This document shows, piece after piece, positions 24,911-36,600 of a stretch of DNA of 64,000 nucleotides. The stretch's first letter is position 1. Each line of letters starts with the position of its first letter. The notes under the pieces were generated by a model. The model saw only the letters and a list, made by a program, of their open reading frames with translations. It did no database searches and was not told where the DNA came from. The translations under genes were made by a program, and so were the position numbers. This DNA is from Saururus chinensis (lineage: Eukaryota; Streptophyta; Magnoliopsida; Piperales; Saururaceae): positions 18,353,057 to 18,417,056 of the forward strand of contig CP141148.1 in NCBI GenBank assembly GCA_035235625.1. Reading direction: 5' to 3'.

Positions 24911-26020
24911 TTAACCCTTGAAAATTTGGCTCTAAACAACGCCACCACCCCAACACACAGTATGCTATATAATGCTCTTGTAAGGAAGATTAATACTCCT
25001 GTCCTAGTGTCCCATTTGAAAGAGTCTAGATTGCATGGTCTGCTCTGGTTGTGTGACCGTCATATATTTTTCAAAAACTGCTTGAAGAAGACGTTATTGA
25101 GAAATTTTAAAAAAATAAGAGATATGGCAGTTGATGGCCGTCGACCAGAGGAATTACTCTGGTCGTACAACCACGTAATCCGGATTTCTTGAAAACATTA
25201 TTTGTCCCTAAATGTGACCCATTTGCTTAGATGGAAACCACTTTCTCTTTTCGTATACAGTTTTTATGTATGTTCTTTCTTAAAACAGCCTTTATCAACT
25301 TCTTTTATGTGTCAACAAAGAAAGGTTAATTTTGAATATTTTTGAGTTACATCAACTTAAATATTTGACTTCTTCAAAATTGGACATTATTACAAGATAG
25401 AGGGAGTACGATGAATAACGTAAATCATTTTTGGATGGTTGTCTCCTGTTTATTCTTATCGAAGGCCGAGTTCTTGACTATGTTGACATGGTATTCCCTG
25501 TGTCTGCTTGTCCCTCTTCTCAAAATTTAGCCTTTTCACATCTGAACTCCAAAATTTGTTTTAATAAAATTATTACATGCAGGAACCTTTGGCTCTTACA
25601 GGCATCTTGCAAGTAGATTCACAGGACACTAGACAAAAATCTGCATCGGCTTTTGCATTCAAATGGTTCAACTTGGTGGTGTAACTAGGCAAACTTGTTT
25701 CACTACATATATACTACATAGTCAGAAACAAGAGGGGCACGCAACATAAGATATGAATCATATGATAAGTCATATATATACTATTTAACACGAATCATCT
25801 TTGGCAATCCAATTTATTGTAACATGATTATATCTGTAAGAGGAAATTATAGAGACAATTACTTTTCTTCATATTTTGGTAATTTAACTATGCTACTCGC
25901 ACTTAAAATCTATAAGATAAATTTTGAACAATGCGAGCAAGAAAATGCAAGCATTATAAGTTAAAACTTCTTTCATCATTTGAGAACAACTATAATTTAT
26001 GTTACCATAAACTAACAGGG
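24911..26020. other. Non-genic stretch
   Basis: No gene is supported. An 88-codon frame at 24926-25192 shows no family signature. A Stowaway-like terminus (AAGATAGAGGGAGTA) ends near 25408 and its partner end is not clear. Confidence 0.45.
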
Positions 26021-26024
26021 TGTC

Positions 26025-26165
26025 AGTGGGATGGCTCAGAACACAACTAAGAAGCAAAAAAAGAAGGTCCTGAATTTGAACCGGTACATATGATAGCCAC
26101 TCACAATGCTATATCCCGACTTACCCAATACATATAATGTGTAAGCGCTAAAGACAAAGACACCC
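26025..26165 (+). mobile_element. SINE-like tRNA-derived element
   Basis: GGGATGGCTCAG (box A-like) is followed about 35 bp later by GGTCCTGAATTTGAACCGG, a good fit to the pol III box B consensus GGTTCGAANCC as found in plant SINEs. The 3' end is not marked by a clear poly(A), so the extent is approximate. Confidence 0.5.
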
Positions 26166-26182
26166 GTATTTAACAAAAACTT

Positions 26183-26295
26183 TATGCTCCCTTTATTGCA
26201 TATTAATAGATTTATTTTATTTTATAAAATAAAATAATTTTAGTTTATTTTATAAAATAAAATAGAGCTATTAATGTGGAACAAAATGAATAGTA
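26183..26295. repeat. Small Stowaway-like inverted-repeat element
   Basis: The left arm (CTCCCTTTATTGCATATTAA) and right arm (inverted CACATTAATAGCTCTATTTT) pair over about 45 bp, with inner copies of ATTTTATTTTATAAAATAAA. About 113 bp in total. Confidence 0.65.
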
Positions 26296-26395
26296 CCATA
26301 TAACAAGTTTTGTTTAGAGTAACTGCAAATAAAATATAAATATGCATATAAAACTTTACAGGGACCATACTATCTAAAAAGGTGCTTACGAGGGA

Positions 26396-26630
26396 AACTT
26401 TCAATAAGCTTAGTGTAAAGAACGCATAAGAGCAAAGAAATTAGCTAAGGGGGCCAAAAGTCTTTTGTTTAGGTGTGTGTCCTAGGGTGTGGTGTTGGCA
26501 AGGGAGGCACCTAAAGGAGCAAAAGCGGGCCATGTGGCTCTACCTAATAGATTATATAAAAAAATTGTGCTATCATTTTAAATATTAATGACTCTTATGT
26601 ATTTTTTATACTAAGCTCATTGTTAATAAA
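26396..26630. repeat. MITE-like element, pair 1 copy a
   Basis: The left arm TTCAATAAGCTTAGTGTAAA (26401) is the inverted partner of the right arm near 26590-26625 (TACTAAGCTCATTG when read forward). The arms match over about 33 bp with several mismatches. There is no coding capacity. The interior includes the G-rich stretch around 26450-26530. Confidence 0.65.
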
Positions 26631-26710
26631 AAATATTTCCTTTTCTAGTTATCAGCAAAGCTGTTAATATGCTTTAGAATAAAAATTGTAAGGTACTTAT
26701 AAGAGAAAGA

Positions 26711-26925
26711 GTTTTTTATGTTCCTCTCTTATAATGAGTCTAGTATAAGTTATACATAAGTTATACATAAAAATAAATATTCATCTACAAGATTGACGAT
26801 GTACATACTTAGTGCATGTTAACATCAATATCACATACACTAATATATGCATTACTAATCTTAAATATTAATAACTCCCTGTGTACAGCTTACGCTGGGC
26901 TTAATTGTAAGAAAAGTATAAAAAT
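26711..26925. repeat. MITE-like element, pair 1 copy b
   Basis: The left arm at 26728 (CTTATAATGAGTCTAGTATA) and right arm ending 26911 (GCTGGGCTTAATTGTAAG) are inverted copies. Similarity extends outward on both sides through TTTTTTATG-type sequence, giving arms of about 45 bp. Same family as the copies at 26396, 29396 and 29587. Confidence 0.7.
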
Positions 26926-26929
26926 CTGC

Positions 26930-28280
26930 CCTTGCAAGTGTAATATTTTATCACATAAAACAAAAAACAAAAGATGATGTTTTATTGTGGATGACAAGCT
27001 TTGAGCGTTCCAAGCATATTGGGGTGGAGTGGGATGGAACAGAAGAAGCTGACGAGGCATTTTCCCCATTAAAGATTTGCATGCCATGATCTCTTGCCTA
27101 ATACGGAAAGGCCGAAAGAAAAACCAAAACCTTTTCTTTCCCGAGTCTTGGCTTCAGCCTCTCCACTCGTGTCCCAACCCTATTCACACGTGGCATTAAC
27201 TCCATTCTGTCCCTGCTTATCTTTTGCCTACATGCCCTTCTCATTCTTTTTTACTAAACTAAAGTAGGAGTACCAAACTACACTCCACTTTCTCTTCTAT
27301 ACCCACAAATATCCTTTCACTTTTGCAACAACTTTAAGAAGAAATTGGAAAAATCATCGCAAAACTAAAAAGAAGCAGAAGACTTTAAAAAATTCCTTTA
27401 AGTTTGGTGCTTATTTGGTATTTGGGAGAAAATTAATACTCATGAGCCATTATTCAGGGGATAACCTACGAGCTGTGAATCTTCCTATTGTTTTAATGTG
27501 GGCCCCACAAATCATCAGTTGTATAGATGCGTGGGTTCATCTCGTAGGTTAAAGAGCGTGCATTTATCATGATTATAATTTTCAATGTATTTTCCTAGGT
27601 CAATGAGTTCGGGCCCACACAAGTGTGCATTTGTTGTGATATCATTAGTCGATTATTAACGCTAATTCCTGCTTGTCCATTTATATGGTCTACAGTAATT
27701 ATAAAATAATTCATTCTCAAAGTGGACAGAAAAATGCATAAATTTTTAATATTTTTTCTTGAATTTCTGATAGAAAAATATTTCTGAACATCTAAGTCAG
27801 GTAGGAGGCATATGCAACAGGACAAATCAAGAAAGTACAAGAAAGAGCTATAAACTGACTGATTGATTCATGAGTACTGCACAAATGTCCCTGAAGGAGC
27901 TGCTATTCAAATTCCTATGGATCAATGCTAATTCCATTTTATACAGTAATTTTACTGCAATACAAATTAAAATGACTGAATAAGGTTGCACACTTGCAGT
28001 TTTTTTCTTTTTTGCAAAAAAAGCTTACCAAAATATGTAAAAGAACCCATTATTTAACAAAAGTCAAGAAATTCAATAGATGCAAAGAGAAAGATTCAAT
28101 CTCCCTGTTGATGCAGCAGCCATTAAAACCATTAAACAACTTATATATGAACTTTCACCACTACATTGAGGATAGTTGGCACTGGTCTCAATCCCATGGA
28201 ATTATATTGGCAAGGTCATCTATTTGCTAACCAGAGGCCAAGCTCTTCACCTCCATGCTTATTGCTTCTTAACCCTAGAG
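26930..28280. other. Non-genic stretch
   Basis: About 1.35 kb with no supported gene. Short open frames of 65-81 codons on both strands show no family signature. Confidence 0.5.
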
Positions 28281-28285
28281 TTGTT

Positions 28286-29340
28286 GGATATTAGGGATAT
28301 CAACTGGTAGGGTATTAGTCTCGTAAGGCTTTACCTAAATTCAAATCCATTTCCAAAAAATTTACCCATACTTAGACATGTTACTTATTTTTTCATTCAT
28401 TATTCATACCTTACTCATTACCTATTGGGTAAATAGGTAGACAACAGGTAAACAGTCAACCAATCAATAAATAAAAAATAATAATAAATAATGCAAGTAT
28501 ATTATAGTAAATAATTTATATTTTTTAAAAGTCTATCCATTATATCACAAGTTCAATTCAATAAAAGCATGGGCAATATAACATACACAAACTTCATAGT
28601 TCATAAAATAAATAACATAATAAGAATATGACACATTATATAAACATATATAAATAAATTTCAAGACTTAAAAGTAATTTCATTACTCCAAAGTCCCTTG
28701 CTCATTAAGCTAAAATACTACAAGATACAAGACAAATCTTATAACGTATAGATTCATTACTCTTTCGATCAACAATAACAAAGTAAAAATTAGGTACTTG
28801 TCAAAACTAAAGAACAGTCATCAACAACCAAGAAATAAAATTCTCATTGCTCAATCAATACAAAATCTCATCTCTCATCATTTACTCTTATACTGTGATT
28901 CATCATGGATAAAACTTATATTTGCTCTTCAAGATATACAATTTATGCAACAAGCTTAACGTAAAAAGACACAAAAGATTAATTGCATTCTCTTCCGCTT
29001 TCTCTATCTTAAGTTTGTATTATAAATTTATATATATTTCTTAAAAGCCTATCTAGTGTTTCATAATAAAATTATAAAATAATTTAATAAAAGTACAAAA
29101 TATTTCATATCAAGACATTCTTCTTAAGCAACATATGCAAATGTGTCTTTATTTATAAGTCGGGTAATAAGTAACATGTATAGATATGGGGTTACCTATA
29201 CCCTATCTGCATAATAAATAGGCACGTAAAATTACCCTCTTATTTTACCTATTACCTATTTTTTAAGTATCTACCTACAAATTTTTGGTTGGGCAAGTAA
29301 GTAAGGTAGATAAATAGTTACCCATTGACAACCTTATTGG
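28286..29340. mobile_element. Non-autonomous DNA transposon with subterminal inverted repeats (hAT-like?)
   Basis: The left end (AGGGATATCAACTGGTAGGG) and right end (inverted, GTTGTCAATGGGTAAC) resemble each other. ACATGTTACTTATT occurs at both sides in opposite orientation (28377 and about 29170). Several TACCTATT/GGGTAAATAGGTA words recur near both ends. The roughly 1-kb AT-rich centre encodes nothing. Exact ends and the target duplication could not be fixed. The TCAANGGGTA ends recall plant hAT-type MITEs. Confidence 0.5.
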
Positions 29341-29395
29341 ACATGACATCACCATTTTTTTTCTTCATCCCACTAGTGTAGAAAATCACCTATTA

Positions 29396-29590
29396 AAGGG
29401 AAGCATTTTTCATGCTCCTCTTTGACAATGAGCTAAGCATAAAAAACATATAGAAGTAGTTCATCAACAAAATTAATGGCATACTCACTAGAGTATTATT
29501 TATGTTAACATATACTAATATGTATGCTATTAATTTAAAATATCATTTGCTCCTATGCATATTTCACATTGGGCTCGTTACAAAGAAGGA
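29396..29590. repeat. MITE-like element, pair 2 copy a
   Basis: The left arm CTCTTTGACAATGAGCTAAG is the inverted partner of the right arm (ATTGGGCTCGTTACAAAGAA). Size about 195 bp. The next copy of the same family starts directly at its right edge. Confidence 0.65.
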
Positions 29591-29795
29591 ATCGTTTTTT
29601 ATGCTTCCTCTTTACATATGAGTTAAACGTAAAGAACACTTAAGAAGCGTATATTTTTAAAACCGATGGTACATACATTAGCTCACGTTAACATAAGTAG
29701 CATAAGTAATACTTACAGTAACATAAGAAATCAGACGCTTTCTAAATATTTCTTATATTCAGCTTAATGCCAAGGCAAAGCATAAAAAATACATC
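29587..29795. repeat. MITE-like element, pair 2 copy b
   Basis: The left arm (TTTTTTATGCTTCCTCTTTA) and right arm (inverted AAGGCAAAGCATAAAAAA) match over about 60 bp with mismatches. It lies about 630 bp upstream of the MADS-box ATG, so it borders or forms part of the promoter. Confidence 0.7.
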
Positions 29796-30421
29796 TTATA
29801 AAAGGAAAGTCCGAAAAACTCTTATGTTGCCAGAGTACACGCACGTGAAATAGCAATCCTCGGACATCAATGTCTTAAAAGATAAAGTGTGGGGCATTTA
29901 AAAAGATCCCGCCACCCACTAACAAACCCGCCTTCCGACAAGACTCGTACCGCCTACGTTTAACAAAATATTACGTGTCAGCGATCCATAAGGCAAGCGG
30001 CGCTTTTACAACGCTACCCAATCGGGAAATGTGGAAACTTTCCATTTTTAAAACTCTCCCAGGAAGAATACCACCACACCCTCACCCACACCAGCCTGGT
30101 TTTACCCAATTCAGCTGTTTCAAGGCCCCCCAAACGCACCCATAAGTTGCCTTCCTCCATAAAGACAGTGATACAAAATTTCCACCTCAAGGAGACTCGA
30201 GGCTGACCTCTCCCCATAGCAGGTTTCTACATGTTTTTGATCTGTTCGGTTCATAGGCATTTTGTTCTTGTTTTTTCATTTCTAATGTCTTCTTCTTCTT
30301 CTTCAGTTCTTCCTGCCCAGTTTGATTTGAACTGTGATCTGTTCTTTATGTGTTTTTTTCACGGACTTTTTTGGACTAGATCTTGGGCTCTTTTGGCGGT
30401 TGGAATTGGGAAGAGACCGAG
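29796..30421 (+). promoter_or_regulatory. Promoter and 5' leader of the MADS-box gene
   Basis: This is the interval between the MITE pair and the ATG. It contains a G-box (CACGTG) at 29842-29847 and an ABRE-like ACGTGTC at 29973-29979. A CT-rich leader with five TCT repeats lies near 30284-30305. No convincing TATA box was found. The leader has an upstream ATG at 30231 whose frame runs past the main ATG, so either transcription starts later, the leader is spliced (TCTTCTTCTTCAG at about 30296-30308 would make a good acceptor), or translation is damped. All of this is inferred from motifs alone. Confidence 0.55.
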
Positions 30422-30603
30422 ATGGGGAGGGGAAAGATAGTCATCCGGCGAATCGACAACTCGACGAGCAGGCAGGTGACCTTCTCGAAGAGGAGGAATG
30501 GACTGCTGAAGAAGGCCAAGGAGCTGGCGATCTTGTGCGATGCCGAGGTTGGGCTGATTATCTATTCAAGCACTGGGAAGCTCTACGATTTTGCAAGCAC
30601 GAG
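30422..30603 (+). CDS. AGL17-like: Exon 1: MADS domain
   Basis: 182 nt encoding the full 60-residue MADS domain plus two bases of codon 61. The DNA-contacting helix ([19 protein letters not shown]) and beta strands ([15 protein letters not shown]) are intact. The open frame could be extended upstream only from a TTG, so the ATG at 30422 is chosen. The donor side reads ACGAG followed by GCAAGT. Confidence 0.95.
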
Positions 30604-33600
30604 GCAAGTTGAATATTGTTATTTCAATTTATTTTGATTAAGTTGTTTTCATTTGCGTTTGAATTATTGATGCCGACATCATTATTCATATTTAGACATG
30701 TTTGAAATTTCGTTTTTCAAGACAATATGAGGTTTCATATGGCTGCAGACTATTTTGACAAAAATTGCATAATTTGTTGTAGCACTGTTCACCTTTAGTG
30801 AATGTACATGGTTTTTCTTGGATCATGCTTCTTTGCCTCATGTCATGAGGGTGATAGTTTCCTCACGTGGAATCATCCATTCCAAATGCTTGAATATTCA
30901 TTAGGACTTGCATTTGACATCTGCATGCTAGTGGAGATACTCTAGGTCTGGGGTTATGCAGCAAGTCTGACACAGGATATAGACTAACTGTTCATTTGAG
31001 AGAATGCCTACTAACTCACAAGATGTCTGTTGACTGTGAAAAGCGTACGTATCATCATTTGGAAATATTTTCACACGGAGTGGAAGATCAGTATTAGCTG
31101 GAATATGGTGCTTTACAGAAAGTTTGCCAGAAAAAGAAGTTACATTCAATCATAAGGTTATACCAAGCACTAGAAATTGAGGTTTTGTTCATCACTTTGT
31201 GTCAGAAAAAGCTGGAAAAGGTACTCATATAGACATGGAATATCAATGAAACCATTAAGACTTCGCATCTGAGGGAGGGAGAGAGAGAGAGCATAATCTA
31301 TCATATATATATAGGCCATTTTGAGGAAAAATGTGTAACAGAAGTAAACCTCATGAACTGTAAAATAGAAGGATAGTGTCCTTACCTAACGAACAAGGGG
31401 TATACAGCAAACGTGATAAAAAGGTAACTTCCTTACCTAATGCAATCTAATATATTTAACAAGAGTGAGTACACTTTTTAGGAATGTAATCCGAAAGAAA
31501 TGCATGGTAGCTGTCATCTTTGAATGCTTTTGCGTCTATTACAGTAAAAAGGAGACGAGTTTCATGTAGTAACTGTTCAAAATGGATATATCTGTTGAGT
31601 GGAGTATTAGTAGAAGAAGTGGTGGGGTGTGCTTTAGGGGTGGCACTTGAGTAAAAATTAATTTTTTAAACATAAATTTTTACACATTTATATAGATAAA
31701 TTATTTATAAGTAATAATTATATGTATGAGATAATTAATTAATTAGAATTTAATAAAGAAGTAATACAAACGGACCTTTGGGGCTGATCAACCCTCGGAT
31801 GCTTTAATCCGTTACAACGCCAGATAGATCAACTGAACAACAATTCAATTAAAGTAGAAGGAAATTATTGTAAAACCCTCTAAATCCTTGGTTTTGATTG
31901 TAAAATCCTCTTGATGGAGTGACTGGCCCTTGTTTTGAATCCTCTTTGTGATGCTACAATCACTAATAAGATCGCCAAGAGAGGAGGTCAACGAGGGAGA
32001 GAGAAAGGGGGCGGCTAGCCCCTCTTTTTCTTCTTTTGTACACAACACAAGGGGAGAATGAGGGAAGAGAGCATGATTAGGAGAGAGAGGAGAAGAGGGG
32101 AGAAAGTCCCTTTTTTGAATTAGCGCTCTCCTCTCCCTTGTGTTCTATTTATGGTTTCTCCCTAATATCACCCTATATGAGCTTTCTTAATAGATCTCTG
32201 ATCTGAATTCTACTGGATTAACCTAGAAGGTCTGACACAATAGGAGTGGGCACTGTTTCTTAGAGCCTACATGGAGGCCTCGGCCCTTCACACGGCTAAG
32301 ACCATGATAGGGTTGACCGTTCACTAACCGCAGGTCCAACCAATGACAATAATTTAAGACTCATGCTCCACAAAGTGAATATGTGATCCCTAGTCACATG
32401 CCTAGTATACATGTGTGATGGATATAAGTCTCAAGAGAATATGTGTCATGATGGTTCATGTGGGGTCGGCCCATCAGCCCCCCCTATCCTTAGACTTGTG
32501 CCCGTACCGGCTCACCCAAACCGCAAATATAAGTGAACCAAATGGGCTTGAGCCCATACTATGTACAAATCCCCCACTATGGGTGAAGGGCTCATATAGT
32601 CCAAACAGTGACTTACGCTAGACCTATTGTAGACCAAAACTATGAGTGTATTGAATAAATAGATTATTCATTAAGGCCTTAGTAAACAAATCCCTCAATA
32701 TCTTAGTAGTAGGAATATGACTCATAGTCATTTTTCTTCTCTTTAACATGTCAAATATATAGTAATAATGCACTTCAATGTGCTTACTTTTGACATTGAT
32801 CTACCTGTTTTTGAGTGTCAACACTGTCGCCAAATTATCGCAATAAATTTGGATATGAGCATCAGTCTAGTTTTTTAGTCCCAATCTAGCTAAAGATTCA
32901 TTTATTCATACTGCATGTGAAGTTGCTATATTGAATATATAAAACTCAGCTTTCATCATAGATTTAAAAATATTTTTTTTCTTACTTGCCCACAATATAG
33001 CCCAATGTCCAAATATGAAGACAAATCTAGTAGTAGGTTTCCTGTCATATGGATCTCCCACATAGTTTGAGTCACTATATCTAGCTAATGATATACTTTC
33101 TGCTTGATAAATCAGTTTTAGATTCTTAGACCCAAGTAGGTCTCAGAATACCCTTTTCATTGTTTGTCAGTGTTGAAGTTCAGGGTCTACTTGGTAGCGA
33201 CTAAGCAAGCTTACTACAAAACTCAAGTCAAGTCTAGTATAAGTCATGGTATACATTAAGTTGCCGATAGTTTGTGCATATGGCACTGACTCCATCTGGA
33301 GTCTGCCTTACTCTGTTCAAAGAGTCATACTCTTATATAACATAATACCCTTGTATATAATAGATTCAATGGTCTTCCAACCAATAACATTAAAGCATTT
33401 AAGAACACTCTCTATGGATAACTCTTCAAATATAATTAACTTCCTACCCTTTTCATCCCAAGGATGTAAGATGCCTCACCCAATTTTTCATCTCAAACTT
33501 ATGAGTCATTTTTTATACTGACAATTATACTTAAGTTATTCTTCATCAAGAGTTATACATAGATAATGTTCTTGGTACTTAAAAAAGAGTATTATAAGCT

Positions 33601-36600
33601 TATTTTCCCTTCTCATTGACGTAGGTTTCACCATTCAATAAAAACCACTATTTTTTGTAATATAGCCATCAATATAGGATGGAGGGAGTATAACTTCTTG
33701 GAAAAATTAGGAATTTGTGTTTAAAGACATAATTGTTAAGTATTCATGTATGTAACCATTTTTAAAGTTTGATTTTGGGTTGAAATTTTATGAAGAATTA
33801 TGATGAACCCTGAAATGACCCTCCTACCTTTCATGCCCACCCCATTCACCCCATCCCTTTACCACAACTTCCTAATGTCATATCTCTTTCAACTGGGATT
33901 TTCACCTTCATGGTGGCGTTGAATTTCTCATAGATCCCTAGGAAGTGAGAGGTGACATGAGGTAAAGCTTTAAAGACTATGTAAAATTGATTGAATGAAA
34001 TAATAACATTACATAATATTAAAAGAAAAATTGAAATAGTTGCTAGTTAGAAACTTAATTTCCCTTCTCTCTCTAACTAAATATGTGACTCACATGTTTT
34101 TTTTGTTAATGAGTTGTACAAGCCCTTCGCACCTAATTAGAAGTAGGGCAACCAGCCTCTTAGAGCTCAATATCTAACTACCAGCCTGACACTTTCCTCA
34201 TGTATGTAGAATGCCCACAAGTCACATGTATTGGGTAAGGAGGGAAATAATCCTTATGGGTGACCAATGGAGTGGATCTTTGAACTCAAGACCTTCACAT
34301 CTGGAGGCATAGCCTTAGCCATAGCAGCAACACATATTTGGTTAGGACTCTATTAATTGTGTGTGAAAGAAAAAATAAGAGAGGAAGAGAGAGATGCAAC
34401 ACCATTTCAAGAGGCCTAATAGAATTATGAATAGAATTAACATGTAACATATAATAATATTCAAATATTATATAGATAATATAAGTATTTTTGAACTTTT
34501 AATAGATTTTTATTAGTTGCATGGTTTAAAACCCAACTTTTAATAATAAAGCAGAATACAAATGAAGAAAGATACATAAGAGCCTAATAAATAAGATTGC
34601 AAATGTCATCTATCCAAAATGAACAAAAACTCTTGAAGAACTTTGGTGAGACAGAAGCTAGCACATGTATAGATTTTGACTTGGGTCCCGCGCTGCTTGA
34701 AGAGACTCCTCCTATGAAGGCATTCATTGCTGAATATATGGTTGTTTCTTTCTCTCCAAATGTAGGAAAGTGTATAATTTAGGAAGATTTTAAGAACACT
34801 GAAATCTAGATATGTGTTACTGAGATAAGTAATATGATTGAGAGCTTGAGTTGCATGACCGCCTGAGATATCAACCCTAAGAAACTTGAATGTGGAAGTC
34901 ATGACACACTTAAATTAGCTCCCCTTGAAAAAATGTGCTCCATACTTTCCATATCTAATTTATCAAAGAATGCATTTGTTGACAATGTTAATACCCCTTG
35001 GTTTAAGTTTATCTAAGGTAAGGAGGTGCCCATGAAGCATGAGCTAGCAAACAACGAAACCAACCTAGTCTAGTTAAGTTTGGGGCCATGCTAAGATAAT
35101 ATCTTGTAGGCTGAGGCTAGAGTGAAACACCTTGACAAGTATGCTTTCCATCGAATGATATCTCTATCATTATTCAATATTGGTTTGACAGCTTCTATGA
35201 CCTCTAACAAATGGACCCCTCTTATTTATATGCTAATCTCAAATCCTCTTCTATTGACTATGCATTCTGATATCCTAACCAATTGATGGCTTTTCATCTA
35301 ATGAATAAGGTGTTGCCTTAGTTATTAAGTAAGGTAAAATTACCAACCCACGGATCTGACCTAAAAAGAGTGTCCTCCCCATCATCAACCATGTATGTAA
35401 TACACAGTCTATAATCATATTCCAGAGAGAAAGGATGTACTCCCATGCTACTAATTCATTAAGCATTGGCTCACAGTGCCATACAAGAATCCTATATGTA
35501 ATATAAGTGCATCCACTTGATCTACAAGTAATTCTTATCTACAAGAAGTCTCCAAAATAATTTAACCAACCCAATGATATGTCACCAGCCCTTTAATGAG
35601 CATATGCCAAGACCATCTTCCTATTTAGGTATAGATGGATCTCCAGCTAAGAGGATGAATTATACATTTGACATCATTATAAATTATTCATTTGACACCA
35701 TGGTCTCCCCATCATTGTCCTTAAAAGATAGGAGTATACATGTTCTTATCGATCAAAGTTAAAGACTAAGTTGAGTGTCAAATGTAAAATATTTATTTGC
35801 ACATATTAACATACATAATTCACTTAGTTTAACTTAGGAGTAATAAATTAATTAATTTTAAAAGTTTAAGACTAAATTAGGGTAAAATGTGAAAATATAT
35901 TACACATCGATCAATTGGCACTTGAATCAAACTATGTAAACTTTAGTTGAAAGTTTATCAATTGATCGACCAAAATAAGAGATCTATCACTAGAAGAGTT
36001 TTACTCATATTAGAACAATAAATGATTGATCGTTGTTAGCCCTGATTAATCACTATCTATATAACTTACATGCTTTAAGCCTTTCTAGAAAGAATTTATT
36101 CCTAATTATAGTCTAACTTCTAAACCAACTTAATAGACTATATAATGGTTAGGTAAACACGAAATTGAAAAAAGAAAAACCTAGAATTTGAGAAAGAAAA
36201 GATGAGAAGTCCTTTGTTCATTATTTTCCTTAAGATTGTCAATGTGCTTCAAAACTTAATGATAATGGTGATTGTTTAAGTAACACACAATTAATAAGAT
36301 GGTTTTTTACACAAAAAACTTGAGGAAAGAGTCAGCCAAGTTTAATAAAATATTGAAGACTTAAGGCTAAAGTCATAAACAAGATGAGTTTGTTTGAAGA
36401 GGCTAAAAGCATACGAATACAAAGCAAGGAAAATAAAAGTTTTAAGACTTAAAAAGAGAAGGTTTGAAAATCACCAATAAAATAAGCAAGATATCTAAAC
36501 AAAAGGAGATTGGGTTAGAGTCATCACAAGAGGTTGTTAGTTTGTTTGTATCAATGTAATAGTCTTACTTTGTTAGTGCATTGATTTAGTTATTTAATGG

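Noticed and set aside
30383-30421. In-frame N-terminal extension of the MADS protein
   Set aside because: The extension would start at TTG, not ATG. Family members start at MGRGK, so the ATG at 30422 is used.
34597-34782. Plus-strand open frame of 61 codons
   Set aside because: It is the shadow of the minus-strand LINE zf-RVT frame.
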